Source of the DNA: an uncultured Lachnospiraceae bacterium
GTDB lineage: Bacteria > Bacillota > Clostridia > Lachnospirales > Lachnospiraceae
Reading direction: 5' to 3'
DNA length: 23,002 nt
Assembly (NCBI GenBank): GCA_910578085.1
Contig: CAJTPM010000047.1
Location: 1 to 23,002 of the forward strand
Shown: positions 15,231 through 23,002 of the stretch, one piece after another
How the letters are laid out: every line of letters starts with the position of its first letter
How positions within the stretch are numbered: position 1 is the stretch's first letter
Program-made: the position numbers and the translations under genes
The notes under the pieces: generated by a model
Seen by the model: only the letters and a program-made list of their open reading frames with translations
Databases searched by the model: none
Told to the model about the DNA's origin: nothing

Positions 15231-17042
15231 TTACATTTCCCACTTCCCGGTTTCCAGAAACCGTCCCGCCATATCTTCTGCCTCTTTTATGACATTACTG
15301 TCATATCCCATCACCTGAAGCAGTCTGATGGCATTCCTCGACTGCGCTCTGCCCTTTTTCAGCAGATAATTAAAGTTGATGTCGCCCTCTTCTATGGTCT
15401 CCTCAAAATGATAATTCTCAAAAGTATTTTCCAGCAAATGCGTCAGTTCTATATCATGCGTGGCCGCAAAGCACAACACCCCTTTTCCGGTCAGCGACTG
15501 CAAAATTCTGCTGGATGCTGCGATCCGCTCCACGGTGTTCGTGCCCCGCAGCACTTCATCCACAAAACATAACACCGGCGGCGCGGCGTTTTCTCTGACA
15601 GCCCTCTCCATCCCACCGCTTCCTTCCTCCCGCATACCGGTCGAAAAACTGCCCTTTTCCTCCCCGGCCATCTCCTCGCGGGCATCCAGAATCCGCTTTA
15701 ACGACTTGATCTCCACCATAAAGTAACTGTCGCCGCCGATCAGATCATCCCGCAGCGCCATGGAACTCATCACCCGGTAAAAAGGCGCCGAAAACCTCCT
15801 CCCCGGCACTGTATAAAGCGTCTGTGCAAGTACCGCGCCAAGCGCTACCGTCTTTAAAAACGTGGACTTTCCCGAGGCATTGGAACCTGTGATCAGCACC
15901 CCTTTTCCCGTGTCAATACTGTTTTTGACAGGCGCTTCCAACAGAGGATGGTACAGTTCCTCCGCCAAAATTCCATACGCTCTGTCCCTCTCCGGCCTGC
16001 AATACTGTTCCAGAGAGGCTCTGAAATAGGCGATACAGATGCAGGCATCCAACGTTCCCACCGCAGAAACAAACTTCCTTATCACGGCGTCCTTCTGTCT
16101 GACGACCTGTAACATCTGATTGAATTTCATCAGATCCAGATGCAGCGCCATCTTCAGATAATCAAACAGGATATCAAGAGGCCCTGATCCGCCCGCAGGA
16201 TTGGACATGGACATGGCCGCCCCGGAAAATCTCTTAAAACTCCCCAACTCCCTGATCCCCTGATCCAGGATCTTCTGATAATTTGCAAAAACCTCCTCTG
16301 TTCCGGGCACACCTGTTTTTAAAACGCCGCTCCGCCCGGCTCTGGTTAAGATTCCGCCTATGTTCTCCGCACCCCGTATCATGCGCAGAATATAGGCAAA
16401 ACTGATCAGATAGGGAGTAATCTCCGCCTTCTCCTTATAATAGGTTGTAATATTGACGATCAGGGCCAGAAACAACAGCGTTATGCCAAATGCCGGCTGC
16501 AAAAACAGAAGGCCGACAGCCGGAACATACAGAAGATCAAACAGAATATGTCTATAGTTGTTTCTCTCCCCCAGATTGTCCAGATAATCCAGATATTCTT
16601 CCAGCGCATACTTTCCGGTAAAACCGATCTCATGGAGCGCCATGGAAAGCTGTTCTCTGAGCGAACTTATCTCTGCCATGCTCTGCGCCAGAATATCCCG
16701 CTCCTTTAACGTCTCCTCCTCCATCACCGGACAGCGCAGGATCCTGTAGAGTTCCCCCGCCCCGGCGGAACATCTGGCGTAATTTACCCGTCGGAACACA
16801 CGGTCCATATCCAGATCGTTCCAGGTGATATCGTCCAGAAAGAACTCTTTTTGTGCATGGAGATAACTGCCCTCCACAGCGGCCTCATCCCTGGCGCTGT
16901 TCTTCATCGGGGCAGTCCCATATTCTTCTCTGATCAGTTTTTGCGCATATGCTCTCTGCCTTTTTGCTTCCCGCCGCCCCTGCAGTCCCACAAGGAAAAC
17001 GGCGCACAGGGCGATCCCAAGGAAAATCATCCATTCATTCAT
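15231..17042 (-). CDS. Membrane-anchored MutS-family ATPase
   Basis: The 603-residue protein has a MutS-type ATPase domain in its C-terminal third: Walker A GSNASGKST (386-394), the MutS signature GGDSYFMVEIKSL (436-448), Walker B VLCFVDEV (490-497) and ATHD (527-530). A hydrophobic segment opens the protein (residues 5-20), and another hydrophobic stretch lies at about 168-200, so it is probably membrane-bound. The mismatch-recognition domain I of true MutS and the Smr nuclease of MutS2 are not seen, so classical mismatch repair is unlikely. Residues about 460-487 are a Gly/Glu-rich insertion between the signature and Walker B. Similar proteins of unknown function occur in Clostridia. No strong ribosome binding site precedes the ATG; GGATGG about 13 bases upstream is the best candidate. 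Function is unassigned. Confidence 0.88.
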   Translation of the reverse strand: MNEWMIFLGIALCAVFLVGLQGRREAKRQRAYAQKLIREEYGTAPMKNSARDEAAVEGSYLHAQKEFFLDDITWNDLDMDRVFRRVNYARCSAGAGELYRILRCPVMEEETLKERDILAQSMAEISSLREQLSMALHEIGFTGKYALEEYLDYLDNLGERNNYRHILFDLLYVPAVGLLFLQPAFGITLLFLALIVNITTYYKEKAEITPYLISFAYILRMIRGAENIGGILTRAGRSGVLKTGVPGTEEVFANYQKILDQGIRELGSFKRFSGAAMSMSNPAGGSGPLDILFDYLKMALHLDLMKFNQMLQVVRQKDAVIRKFVSAVGTLDACICIAYFRASLEQYCRPERDRAYGILAEELYHPLLEAPVKNSIDTGKGVLITGSNASGKSTFLKTVALGAVLAQTLYTVPGRRFSAPFYRVMSSMALRDDLIGGDSYFMVEIKSLKRILDAREEMAGEEKGSFSTGMREEGSGGMERAVRENAAPPVLCFVDEVLRGTNTVERIAASSRILQSLTGKGVLCFAATHDIELTHLLENTFENYHFEETIEEGDINFNYLLKKGRAQSRNAIRLLQVMGYDSNVIKEAEDMAGRFLETGKWEM

Positions 17043-17171
17043 ATTTTATTATTACCATCCGGGCAGACCATCATTTTATACCTCTGCATGCTTCCTGCGT
17101 TCCTGGTAATCCAGATACGTATCTTTCCTTTTCAACCTCCCGGACCATTGGCGTTTCCTTCCTGTCCATTC

Positions 17172-17969
17172 TCATTTCAGTCCAAACAGTCTCTCTGCGT
17201 TCCCCGAAAAGATCAGTGTCCGCTCCTCCTCCGTGAGGGACAGCTTTTTAAACCTCTCGATGCTCTCCCGCTGTCCCGACCAGGGACAGTCCGTACCGAA
17301 CAGGATCCTTTCCGCGCCGTGTCTGCGGATAATGCGCAAAAGCTGTTCGTCACTGATATAGTCCTCCAGAAACGCCGTGTCGAGATAAACCTTTTCCCCT
17401 GCGATCAGCTCCTCCACCGCATCCCATTCTTTCCAGCCGCCGAGATGCGCCAACACCAGTTTTTCCGGTTTTGTCTCTCTGACCGCATACAGTATCTTCT
17501 CCACCGCCGCATAAACCGGCTCCGGCAGTCCGATGTCCACCCCGGCATGCACCGAGATAATCAGCCCCTGTTCCGTGGCCGCATCCAAAATCCGCAGATA
17601 ACGGATGTCATCCATGTAAACTTCCTGATAGGCCGGATGGATCTTGATCCCCTTTAAGCCGAGGGCTTTGATCTCCCGTATTTTCTGTCTGATATCCGAA
17701 CAGTCCGGGTGAATGCCGCCGAAGGAGAGCAGGCCGCCTCCTGCCTCACAGATCCTTGCCGCCACTCTATTTACCGTCTCAAACTGTGCCGGTCTTGTCA
17801 CCACAGGCAGGATCACGGACAGATCCACACAGGCCTCCTCCATGCTCCGCCGCAGGCCATCCGCCGTGCCGTCCGTATGGGGCGTGATTCCCGAACATTT
17901 CGACAGGCTTTCGATGCTTGCCTTCGCAATCTTTTCCGGAAATGTGTGGGTGTGAAAATCTATGATCAT
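17172..17969 (-). CDS. Amidohydrolase-family metal-dependent hydrolase (TIM barrel)
   Basis: This 265-residue protein begins with the metal-binding HxH of the amidohydrolase superfamily (FHTHTF, His6 and His8). Further likely ligands are His111 (IKIHPAY), His141 (SVHAG), His175 (LAHLGG) and Asp227 (FGTDCPW), in the order expected for an amidohydro_2 (PF04909-like) TIM barrel. Such proteins hydrolyse or decarboxylate small cyclic or aromatic substrates; the substrate here is unknown. The ATG at 17969 starts directly before the HxH motif, as is usual in this family, with AAAGG about 13 bases upstream. It follows iorB by 137 bp and may be co-transcribed with iorAB, which could suggest aromatic substrates, but a hairpin lies in the gap. 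It is complete. Confidence 0.85.
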   Translation of the reverse strand: MIIDFHTHTFPEKIAKASIESLSKCSGITPHTDGTADGLRRSMEEACVDLSVILPVVTRPAQFETVNRVAARICEAGGGLLSFGGIHPDCSDIRQKIREIKALGLKGIKIHPAYQEVYMDDIRYLRILDAATEQGLIISVHAGVDIGLPEPVYAAVEKILYAVRETKPEKLVLAHLGGWKEWDAVEELIAGEKVYLDTAFLEDYISDEQLLRIIRRHGAERILFGTDCPWSGQRESIERFKKLSLTEEERTLIFSGNAERLFGLK

Positions 17970-18064
17970 TTATGTCAATTATCCTTTCCGTCATCTGTAT
18001 ATTCTGCACAGGCTTCCTGTATGCCCAACCGCACTCTGTTCCATGCAGGCTTTTTTGTCCGCTC

Positions 18065-18082
18065 TGCAGTACTCATACTGCA
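18065..18082. terminator. Hairpin in the gap between iorB and the amidohydrolase
   Basis: TGCAGTA (18065-18071) and TACTGCA (18076-18082) form a seven-bp stem with a CTCA loop, 25 bp after the iorB stop. There is no clear T-run on the minus strand after the stem, so it may be only a weak terminator or an mRNA-end stabilising hairpin. Confidence 0.35.
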
Positions 18083-18106
18083 AATTTTCTGATCTGTACA
18101 GGTATT

Positions 18107-18673
18107 CTACTCTCCGTATCCAACCAGAAACGCCTTCCGGTTAATCTCCACTGTTTTCGGCGGCACGGTCTTTTCTATCACAGTAAGCCACTGCTTTTTC
18201 GTAAAGTTCATATGCCTTGCCGCAAGTCCCAGCACGATAATGTTAAACACTCTGCTGTTTCCCAGCTCCAGCGCTTTCTTCTGTGCATCGATCCGATAGA
18301 TCCTGTACGTTTTCCCCAGATCCTCCAGAATGTTTTCGGGATATTCCGCGGCTCCCATCACCACGGGCATGGGATCGATCCGCTGATCATTCGCGATGAT
18401 CACGCCGTCTTTTTTCAGAAAATGGGCATAGCGCAGAGCTTCCAGTCTCTCAAAGGCGATCAGAATATCTGCCTGTCCTTCCTCCACGATGGGCTCCGCC
18501 ACCTCCTCGCCATAGCGCACAAAGGTCACCACGCTACCGCCCCGCTGAGCCATGCCGTGTACCTCGGAAAGCTTTACCTGATAACCGCCTTCCACCATAA
18601 TACCGCCTAATATCCGGCTGGTGAGCAGCGTTCCCTGCCCGCCCACGCCGACGATCATAATATTTTTCGTCAT
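18107..18673 (-). CDS. iorB: Indolepyruvate:ferredoxin oxidoreductase, beta subunit
   Basis: This 188-residue protein is the gamma-domain subunit of the archaeal-type indolepyruvate oxidoreductase. With IorA it oxidatively decarboxylates aryl pyruvates made from aromatic amino acids to aryl-acetyl-CoA, reducing ferredoxin. The glycine-rich VGVGGQGTLL opens the protein (residues 8-17), and the family motif SEVHGMAQRGGSV follows (36-48). Length fits the family. GGGAG lies eight bases before the ATG. The iorA stop is 30 bases upstream, so the two form one operon. The reverse reaction, aromatic amino-acid synthesis from aryl acetates, is also possible in anaerobes. Confidence 0.95.
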   Translation of the reverse strand: MTKNIMIVGVGGQGTLLTSRILGGIMVEGGYQVKLSEVHGMAQRGGSVVTFVRYGEEVAEPIVEEGQADILIAFERLEALRYAHFLKKDGVIIANDQRIDPMPVVMGAAEYPENILEDLGKTYRIYRIDAQKKALELGNSRVFNIIVLGLAARHMNFTKKQWLTVIEKTVPPKTVEINRKAFLVGYGE

Positions 18674-18703
18674 AATATTCTCCCGCTTTCATTCTATATA
18701 TCG

Positions 18704-20446
18704 TTACTTTTCTCTCACTTCAATCGCCCCGAATTTACAAAGCTGTGCGCACAGTCCGCATCCGTTGCACATGGAAGCGTCGATCTGTACCGTGCCGTCT
18801 TCCTTCTTTGTCAGGGCAGGACAGCCGGGCTTAAGGCATGCGCCGCACTTTTTACATTTCTCCGAAATCGCCACGCATTTATTCGGGAACTTCTGTCCTT
18901 TTAACAGGGCGCAGGGCGCTGTCACGATAATCACGGATACTGCGTCCCTAGCCACTTCCTCTTTGATAGTCCTTTCCAGCATGTCCACATCAAAGGCGTT
19001 CACCTCCGTCACATGCTCAATGCCCATGGATTTACAGAGATGATAAATACTGATGGCAGGCACCACATCGCCCTGCAGCGTTTTTCCTGTGGCCGCATGG
19101 TCCTGATGACCGGTCATGCCGGTGGTGGAATTGTCCAGAATCAGCACTGTTCCCGTCCCCTGATTGTAGACCATATTCATCAGGGAGTTGACGCCCGTAT
19201 GCATAAATGTGGAATCCCCGATCACGGCTACCCAGTTTTTTATGTAATCCTTTCCTTTCGCCTTTTCCATCCCATGGAGCGTGGAGATACTTGCCCCCAT
19301 ACAGATCGTCGTTTCGATCACATGAAGCGGCGGCACCGCCCCTAAGGTGTAGCAGCCAATATCCCCGGCCGCATGAATTTTCAGTTTATTTAAGATCCAG
19401 AAGGTACTCCTGTGAGGACAGCCCGGGCACAAAATCGGCGGACGGTTCGGCACCTTCGCCGCCTCCCTTCTTTCCTGCTTCTCATGAAGGATCACCTCCC
19501 GCAGCATGTTCGCGCTGTATTCCCCCTGCCTTGTAAACAGTTCCTTTCCCTCGCAGGGGATCCCCCAGGATCTGATCTGTTCCTCATAGACAGGCTCCAG
19601 CTCTTCAAAGATGATCAGGCGGTCCACTTTGCCGGCAAACTCCTCGATCAGCTTCCGTGGCAGCGGATACACCAGCCCCAGCTTTAATACAGACGCCTCC
19701 GGGCAGGCCTCTCTGACATACTGGTACGCGATGCCGCTGGCCACAAAGCCGATGGCCGTATCGCGGTACTCCGCCCGGTTGATCTCCATCTGACAGCCAT
19801 CCTGCGCCATCCTGTTCATGCGCTCTTCCACATACACATGGCGCCCTTTCGCATTGGCCGGCATCATCACATATTTTGCCGGATTTTTTTCATAGGGTTT
19901 ATCTTCCGGCTCCGCTCTCTCTTCTATTGTCACCGCCCCCTGAGAGTGCGACAGACGGGTCGTCGTCCTGACAATGACAGGTGTGTCATATTCTTCGCTC
20001 AGCGTAAAGGCAAGTTTTGTAAAATCCTTCGCCTCCTGGGAATCCGAGGGCTCCAAAACCGGCACCTGCGCCGCTCTTGCCACGCACCTCGTATCCTGTT
20101 CATTCTGGGAGCTGTATAACCCCGGATCGTCCGCCGCCACCAGCACAAGTCCGCCGTTCACTCCCGCGTAGGAGGCCGTATAGAGCGGATCGCTGGCCAC
20201 GTTCACCCCCACATGTTTCATGGAACACATGGCGCGCACCCCGCTGATCGAAGCCCCGATGGCAACTTCCGCCGCCACCTTTTCATTGGGCGACCACTCC
20301 GCGTAAATATCTTCCTTATATTTCACAATATTCTCACTGATCTCCGTACTGGGCGTCCCCGGATAAGCCGCGGATACCTTTACTCCCGCCTCGTAAGCGC
20401 CCCGGGCGATCGCTTCATTCCCAAGCATGATCTTCACTTCTGACAT
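18704..20446 (-). CDS. iorA: Indolepyruvate:ferredoxin oxidoreductase, alpha subunit
   Basis: This 580-residue catalytic subunit binds thiamine diphosphate and two [4Fe-4S] clusters. The N-terminal pyrimidine-binding domain includes YPGTPSTEIS and SMKHVGVNVASDP. The TPP-pyrophosphate motif runs from GDSTF (410-414) to LDNSTTGMTG (437-446). The C-terminal ferredoxin domain has CKKCGACLKPGC and CNGCGLCAQLC (residues 531-570). LCPGCPHR at about 339-346 is a family hallmark. I chose the ATG at 20446 because AAAGGA lies ten bases upstream and the family begins with this segment; an in-frame start at 20482 would place it on the transcription start of a good promoter. It precedes iorB by 30 bases in the same operon. 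Confidence 0.96.
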   Translation of the reverse strand: MSEVKIMLGNEAIARGAYEAGVKVSAAYPGTPSTEISENIVKYKEDIYAEWSPNEKVAAEVAIGASISGVRAMCSMKHVGVNVASDPLYTASYAGVNGGLVLVAADDPGLYSSQNEQDTRCVARAAQVPVLEPSDSQEAKDFTKLAFTLSEEYDTPVIVRTTTRLSHSQGAVTIEERAEPEDKPYEKNPAKYVMMPANAKGRHVYVEERMNRMAQDGCQMEINRAEYRDTAIGFVASGIAYQYVREACPEASVLKLGLVYPLPRKLIEEFAGKVDRLIIFEELEPVYEEQIRSWGIPCEGKELFTRQGEYSANMLREVILHEKQERREAAKVPNRPPILCPGCPHRSTFWILNKLKIHAAGDIGCYTLGAVPPLHVIETTICMGASISTLHGMEKAKGKDYIKNWVAVIGDSTFMHTGVNSLMNMVYNQGTGTVLILDNSTTGMTGHQDHAATGKTLQGDVVPAISIYHLCKSMGIEHVTEVNAFDVDMLERTIKEEVARDAVSVIIVTAPCALLKGQKFPNKCVAISEKCKKCGACLKPGCPALTKKEDGTVQIDASMCNGCGLCAQLCKFGAIEVREK

Positions 20447-20489
20447 GTTGATTCCATCCTTTCGTATCTTTCTGACAAACACTCGCTTC

Positions 20490-20517
20490 TTTATAGTTTA
20501 TCCTATTATGGTGTGAA
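20490..20517 (-). promoter_or_regulatory. Promoter of iorAB
   Basis: TTCACA (20512-20517) and TATAAA (20490-20495) are 16 bases apart on the minus strand, each matching five of six consensus bases. Predicted transcription start is near 20483, giving a leader of about 37 bases to the ATG at 20446. Confidence 0.65.
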
Positions 20518-20793
20518 TTTCATCTATCTTTTCTTTCCAATGTTGTTTTTGGTGTATTTGTGCAAAAACAATTTTCATATTCTAATATTTTTGTGCAGAA
20601 TACTATATCTGCCAGTGGACTGCCCTATCTTAAAACGGCGCCGGAAGGCGCCGCATAGAATACTTATTACAATATACATAAACGTGATCAATCATTCTGC
20701 TTATAGTCTTACTTCCTACTGTTACTTAATTTATACTTTCGTTACCTGTTTATACTTCCTGCCACTTATTTTTGGCCTGTTTTACAGTATCCC
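20518..20793. other. Intergenic DNA between iorA and the secreted-protein gene
   Basis: The full gap runs from 20447 to 20793 (347 bp). It holds the iorA promoter at its left end and a GC-rich terminator at 20636-20653. The rest is AT-rich and non-coding as far as I can see. The reading frames here are short, lack ribosome binding sites and show no domain. Confidence 0.6.
20636..20653 (-). terminator. Rho-independent terminator after the secreted-protein gene
   Basis: CGGCGCC (20636-20642) and GGCGCCG (20647-20653) form a seven-bp all-GC stem with a four-base loop. On the minus strand it is followed by TTTT. It lies about 140 bp after the stop of the gene at 20794 and upstream of the iorA promoter, so it probably ends the sigma-factor cluster transcript. 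Confidence 0.75.
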
Positions 20794-21309
20794 TTAATGA
20801 TTATAACTTACCCCTTTTGTCTGATTAAACACCTCATGTTTTTCACCCTCCAGGTAAGCATAATGATAACAACTGAGACGATACTCCACCCCTTTTTCTG
20901 CGGAACTGGTTGAAACCTCCATAGCATATACATCATTATTATTTCTGAACCCACCAGGATGTGATCCAACTAAAACCCACTTACCATCTACATATTTTTC
21001 CAGCCTGATATCTCTGATACCAATCTCACTGGCCTGTACTGTGGAACCGGTTTTAATTGATCCTCTCACCCCCTCTGCATTTACCGAGATACCAATCGAG
21101 CAGCCGGTCAGTGTTGCTGCCTTTGCTCCACTAAAATCAGGAATATCATAGATACCATGTTCCACATTATCCCCGACAGGTTCCTGATATTCATTAACCT
21201 CCCACGCCTTAAGTATCTCCTCCGCATGAGAAACCAGTCCTATACCACTATTAAACAGCATTACAATACCACATAAAATAGCAACTAATCTTTTTACTCT
21301 TACCTTCAT
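20794..21309 (-). CDS. Small secreted protein (resembles DUF6147 family)
   Basis: This 171-residue protein has a signal peptide: KVRVKR, the hydrophobic stretch LVAILCGIVMLF, and a likely cut after SHA at residue 29. The mature part is a compact, probably beta-rich domain with GCSIGIS (69-75), IRDIRLEKYVDGKWV (98-112) and YRLSCYHYAY (143-152). Cys70 and Cys147 could form a disulfide. The pattern recalls small secreted Clostridia proteins annotated DUF6147, whose function is unknown; this link is from memory and untested. GAGG lies eight bases before the ATG. It follows the DUF4367-type gene by 117 bp on the same strand and may belong to the sigma-factor cluster. Confidence 0.8.
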   Translation of the reverse strand: MKVRVKRLVAILCGIVMLFNSGIGLVSHAEEILKAWEVNEYQEPVGDNVEHGIYDIPDFSGAKAATLTGCSIGISVNAEGVRGSIKTGSTVQASEIGIRDIRLEKYVDGKWVLVGSHPGGFRNNNDVYAMEVSTSSAEKGVEYRLSCYHYAYLEGEKHEVFNQTKGVSYNH

Positions 21310-21340
21310 TTTCTAACCTCTTTTCTTTTGTACCTATAAG

Positions 21341-21352
21341 TGAATTAATTCA
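21341..21352. promoter_or_regulatory. Perfect palindrome upstream of the secreted-protein gene
   Basis: TGAATTAATTCA is a 12-bp perfect palindrome, 31 bp before the ATG at 21309. It could be an operator, but AT-rich palindromes of this size can arise by chance. Confidence 0.3.
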
Positions 21353-21404
21353 TCACCTTGTGTAACTATTTTTATCTTGATTTATGTTATTGCATTTTAT
21401 TACT

Positions 21405-21417
21405 AAATGTAACATTT
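21405..21417. promoter_or_regulatory. Palindrome just after the DUF4367-type gene
   Basis: AAATGT and ACATTT flank a single A, giving a 13-bp odd palindrome in the 117-bp gap, nine bases after the upstream stop codon. It may be a protein-binding site or nothing. No T-run supports a terminator. Confidence 0.25.
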
Positions 21418-21426
21418 TTCTTGCAT

Positions 21427-22332
21427 TTATTTTACATCTCCTAATCCCTCTCTCATTTTAACAATCTCCGCCAACGAAATATTTCCGCTGATTCTATAAA
21501 AACTGTTTTCCATAAACACCATACAAATATATTCATCCTCGTACTTATAATATAATGTATTTTCATCAGAATACTCAGGAAGCAACGCATATATATTTTC
21601 ATCTGACACATTTTCTCTGTAGTGGTCTACTCCATCTTCCCATAAAGTAATTTCAACCAGTATATGACCATTTCCCCGATCATAATAATTAGTTTGAATA
21701 TTTTTTCGGTTATCAAAATTCCACAATCTTATTCCATAAAGTGAATAACCCTCTGGTATATATTGTGGCACGACAATTTTCTTTTTCAAATCACTGGATA
21801 AATCTGCCCAAGAGTTAAAGAAATCCTCTTGCTTCCCCCCCGCATCCATTCCCAGCCTTTCCATTCCCTCTTCCTTCTCAATCTCCAACCATCCGACCTG
21901 TTCCAAAATCATCGTAAACAGTGACTTGTTCTCTCTTGCATAAATTACTCTATCCAAAGAAAAGAAAATTCCGGCAACTGCAATAAAAACCATTGCTGCC
22001 CGCAGTCCTCTCTTTCTGAGAAGGAAATAATACATTTTCTTCCCATTCAATCTTCTTTCACCGCCTACGCTGCTTTCCTTCGGATTCTCCTCAAAACGCC
22101 TTACCTCCCCGAACTTAGCCGTTTTTCGCTCTTCCAGACGAACCCGATTCATTATATTTTCAAAAACTTCCTCCTTTTTCTTATGAGGTTCTCCTGTCGG
22201 TGAAAGTTTTTGCAGCATGGTACAGATCGCATCCACCGCATCCGGATCAAACTCCTCTTCAGTTGCTTCTTCTCTATACCATAAAAGTTGTTTTTCCAGC
22301 TCATCTATTAAAACTCTTTTATTGCCAACCAT
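21427..22332 (-). CDS. DUF4367-type membrane protein, probable anti-sigma factor
   Basis: The 301-residue protein has a charged cytoplasmic N-terminal part (1-105), one membrane helix at about 108-128 (GLRAAMVFIAVAGIFF) and an extracytoplasmic domain of about 170 residues. Residues about 190-295 (VVPQYIPEGYSLYGI, ILVEITLWEDG, ICMVFMENSFYRISG) follow the pattern of DUF4367 domains, which often occur on proteins encoded beside ECF sigma factors. The gene starts 46 bp after the sigma-factor stop, with GAGG seven bases before its ATG. I infer that the N-terminal part binds and holds the sigma factor and the outer domain senses a signal. There is no zinc-binding HxxxCxxC motif, so a ZAS-type mechanism is unlikely. 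Confidence 0.75.
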   Translation of the reverse strand: MVGNKRVLIDELEKQLLWYREEATEEEFDPDAVDAICTMLQKLSPTGEPHKKKEEVFENIMNRVRLEERKTAKFGEVRRFEENPKESSVGGERRLNGKKMYYFLLRKRGLRAAMVFIAVAGIFFSLDRVIYARENKSLFTMILEQVGWLEIEKEEGMERLGMDAGGKQEDFFNSWADLSSDLKKKIVVPQYIPEGYSLYGIRLWNFDNRKNIQTNYYDRGNGHILVEITLWEDGVDHYRENVSDENIYALLPEYSDENTLYYKYEDEYICMVFMENSFYRISGNISLAEIVKMREGLGDVK

Positions 22333-22378
22333 AAAAATTCCTCACTCTTACATAACGGATCAGAATTCCGGTTTTCTT

Positions 22379-22915
22379 TCACAGTACCGCTCTGAAACAG
22401 AGTACAAAGAAAATCAGCCAGCCTACGATAAGCTCCTCCCGCAATCTCTTTTTCAATCTGCTCATTCTCATCCTGATGCTGCCTTTATCCACACCGTATT
22501 TTTCTGCCACCTCCTCTGAGGAGTATCCGTTCAGATAATAATCACGCAGCATCTCATATTCCTTTTCGCTGACAGAATTCCTGATCGTCTCCGCCAATTC
22601 AATTTCTCCGTATTTAAATTCTTTTATCTCTCTTGCCTTGAAATGAAAATATTTTGTGTCATCCAGAGAATACATACTCTTCTTCCTGGATTGTAGTTTC
22701 ATCAGCTTATTCTTAGCTGTAAGATATAACCATCCCATTGGATTCTCATGATCCATCAGAATCTCCGCTTTTCTGTATGCTTCCAGAAAAGTTTCCTGTA
22801 CCACATCATCCACCAGATCTTTATCACCATTCCCTCTGCTTATAAAAATATAAAGTTTTTCATAGCCCTCTTCTACCAATTCCCTGAGAAATTTATCTTT
22901 TGTTTCTTTATCCAT
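22379..22915 (-). CDS. ECF (sigma-70 family group 4) RNA polymerase sigma factor
   Basis: This 178-residue protein has sigma region 2 at about 13-80 (DLVDDVVQETFLEAYRKAE, then NPMGWLYLTAKNKL) and region 4 at about 107-160, with a helix-turn-helix in NGYSSEEVAEKYGVDKGSIR. It directs RNA polymerase to a small set of promoters, probably in response to the membrane protein encoded next. The ATG at 22915 is favoured over GTG at 22918 because GGGG lies five bases upstream. The last 17 residues (IVGWLIFFVLCFRAVL) are strongly hydrophobic, which is unusual for a soluble sigma factor and could tether it to the membrane or to its partner. Targets are unknown. Confidence 0.9.
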   Translation of the reverse strand: MDKETKDKFLRELVEEGYEKLYIFISRGNGDKDLVDDVVQETFLEAYRKAEILMDHENPMGWLYLTAKNKLMKLQSRKKSMYSLDDTKYFHFKAREIKEFKYGEIELAETIRNSVSEKEYEMLRDYYLNGYSSEEVAEKYGVDKGSIRMRMSRLKKRLREELIVGWLIFFVLCFRAVL

Positions 22916-22937
22916 CACATCCCCAGACCGTATCTGA

Positions 22938-22964
22938 TTTTTATGTACCTCCCTATATTGTCAA
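22938..22964 (-). promoter_or_regulatory. Candidate promoter of the sigma-factor gene
   Basis: A perfect TTGACA (22959-22964) lies on the minus strand with a weak TAAAAA (22938-22943) 15 bases on. Spacing is short and the leader would be only about 15 bases, so this is tentative. An inverted repeat TTCCTT/AAGGAA (22971-22976 and 22985-22990) lies just upstream and could be an operator or the end of a preceding gene's terminator. Confidence 0.35.
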
Positions 22965-23002
22965 GTGATTTTCCTTAAAAAATCAAGGAATTTATAGTTA
23001 CA

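Noticed and set aside
17071..17169. 32-codon minus-strand frame between the amidohydrolase and the MutS-like gene
   Set aside because: It starts close after the amidohydrolase stop but has no ribosome binding site and no recognisable motif, and its length is within chance expectation.
21405..21414. Ten-base match AAATGTAACA shared with 13413-13422 upstream of the giant gene
   Set aside because: This looked like a shared ECF-type -35 box, but both copies sit on the plus strand, opposite to the genes they precede, and no matching -10 follows. Chance in AT-rich DNA is the simpler reading.

Overview
The window reads as a chromosomal segment of a gut-type, low-to-mid GC Gram-positive anaerobe, most likely a Lachnospiraceae-like Clostridium relative. 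This is inferred from the gene content and not from any database search: indolepyruvate:ferredoxin oxidoreductase, an ECF sigma factor paired with a DUF4367-type membrane protein, a membrane-anchored MutS-like ATPase, AGGAGG-type ribosome binding sites, and a giant secreted surface protein with Gram-positive B-type domains. Every gene I accept lies on the minus strand.

Left 13.2 kb (1-13236): a single uninterrupted minus-strand reading frame of at least 4,412 codons that runs off the left edge. I read it codon by codon across the region and found no in-frame stop. It encodes a signal peptide, a Gly/Ser/Thr-rich linker, four successive modules made of a short conserved leader plus a Pmp-like right-handed beta-helix (about 40 GGG[I/V/L] turns with GNTA-type motifs), a long unassigned region, an SdrD_B-like domain and the start of a Cna-B-like domain. 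The C-terminal anchor must lie outside the window.

Switch region (13237-14374): the 277-bp gap upstream of the giant gene holds two 18-bp inverted repeats (17/18 identical) about 183 bp apart, flanking an AT-rich segment with promoter-like sequences pointing both ways. The next gene is a complete tyrosine recombinase. This is the layout of a phase-variable, invertible promoter. The better-spaced promoter points away from the giant gene here, so this copy may be in the OFF orientation. This is the most interesting system in the window.

Right 8.5 kb: rnhA (RNase HI), a membrane-anchored MutS-family ATPase, a metal-dependent amidohydrolase, iorB and iorA (with a good promoter upstream of iorA), and then a three-gene cluster read in the order ECF sigma factor, DUF4367-type membrane protein (probable anti-sigma), small secreted protein. 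These are mostly housekeeping or metabolic genes. The sigma cluster may sense envelope state. No tRNA, rRNA, CRISPR array or insertion sequence was seen.
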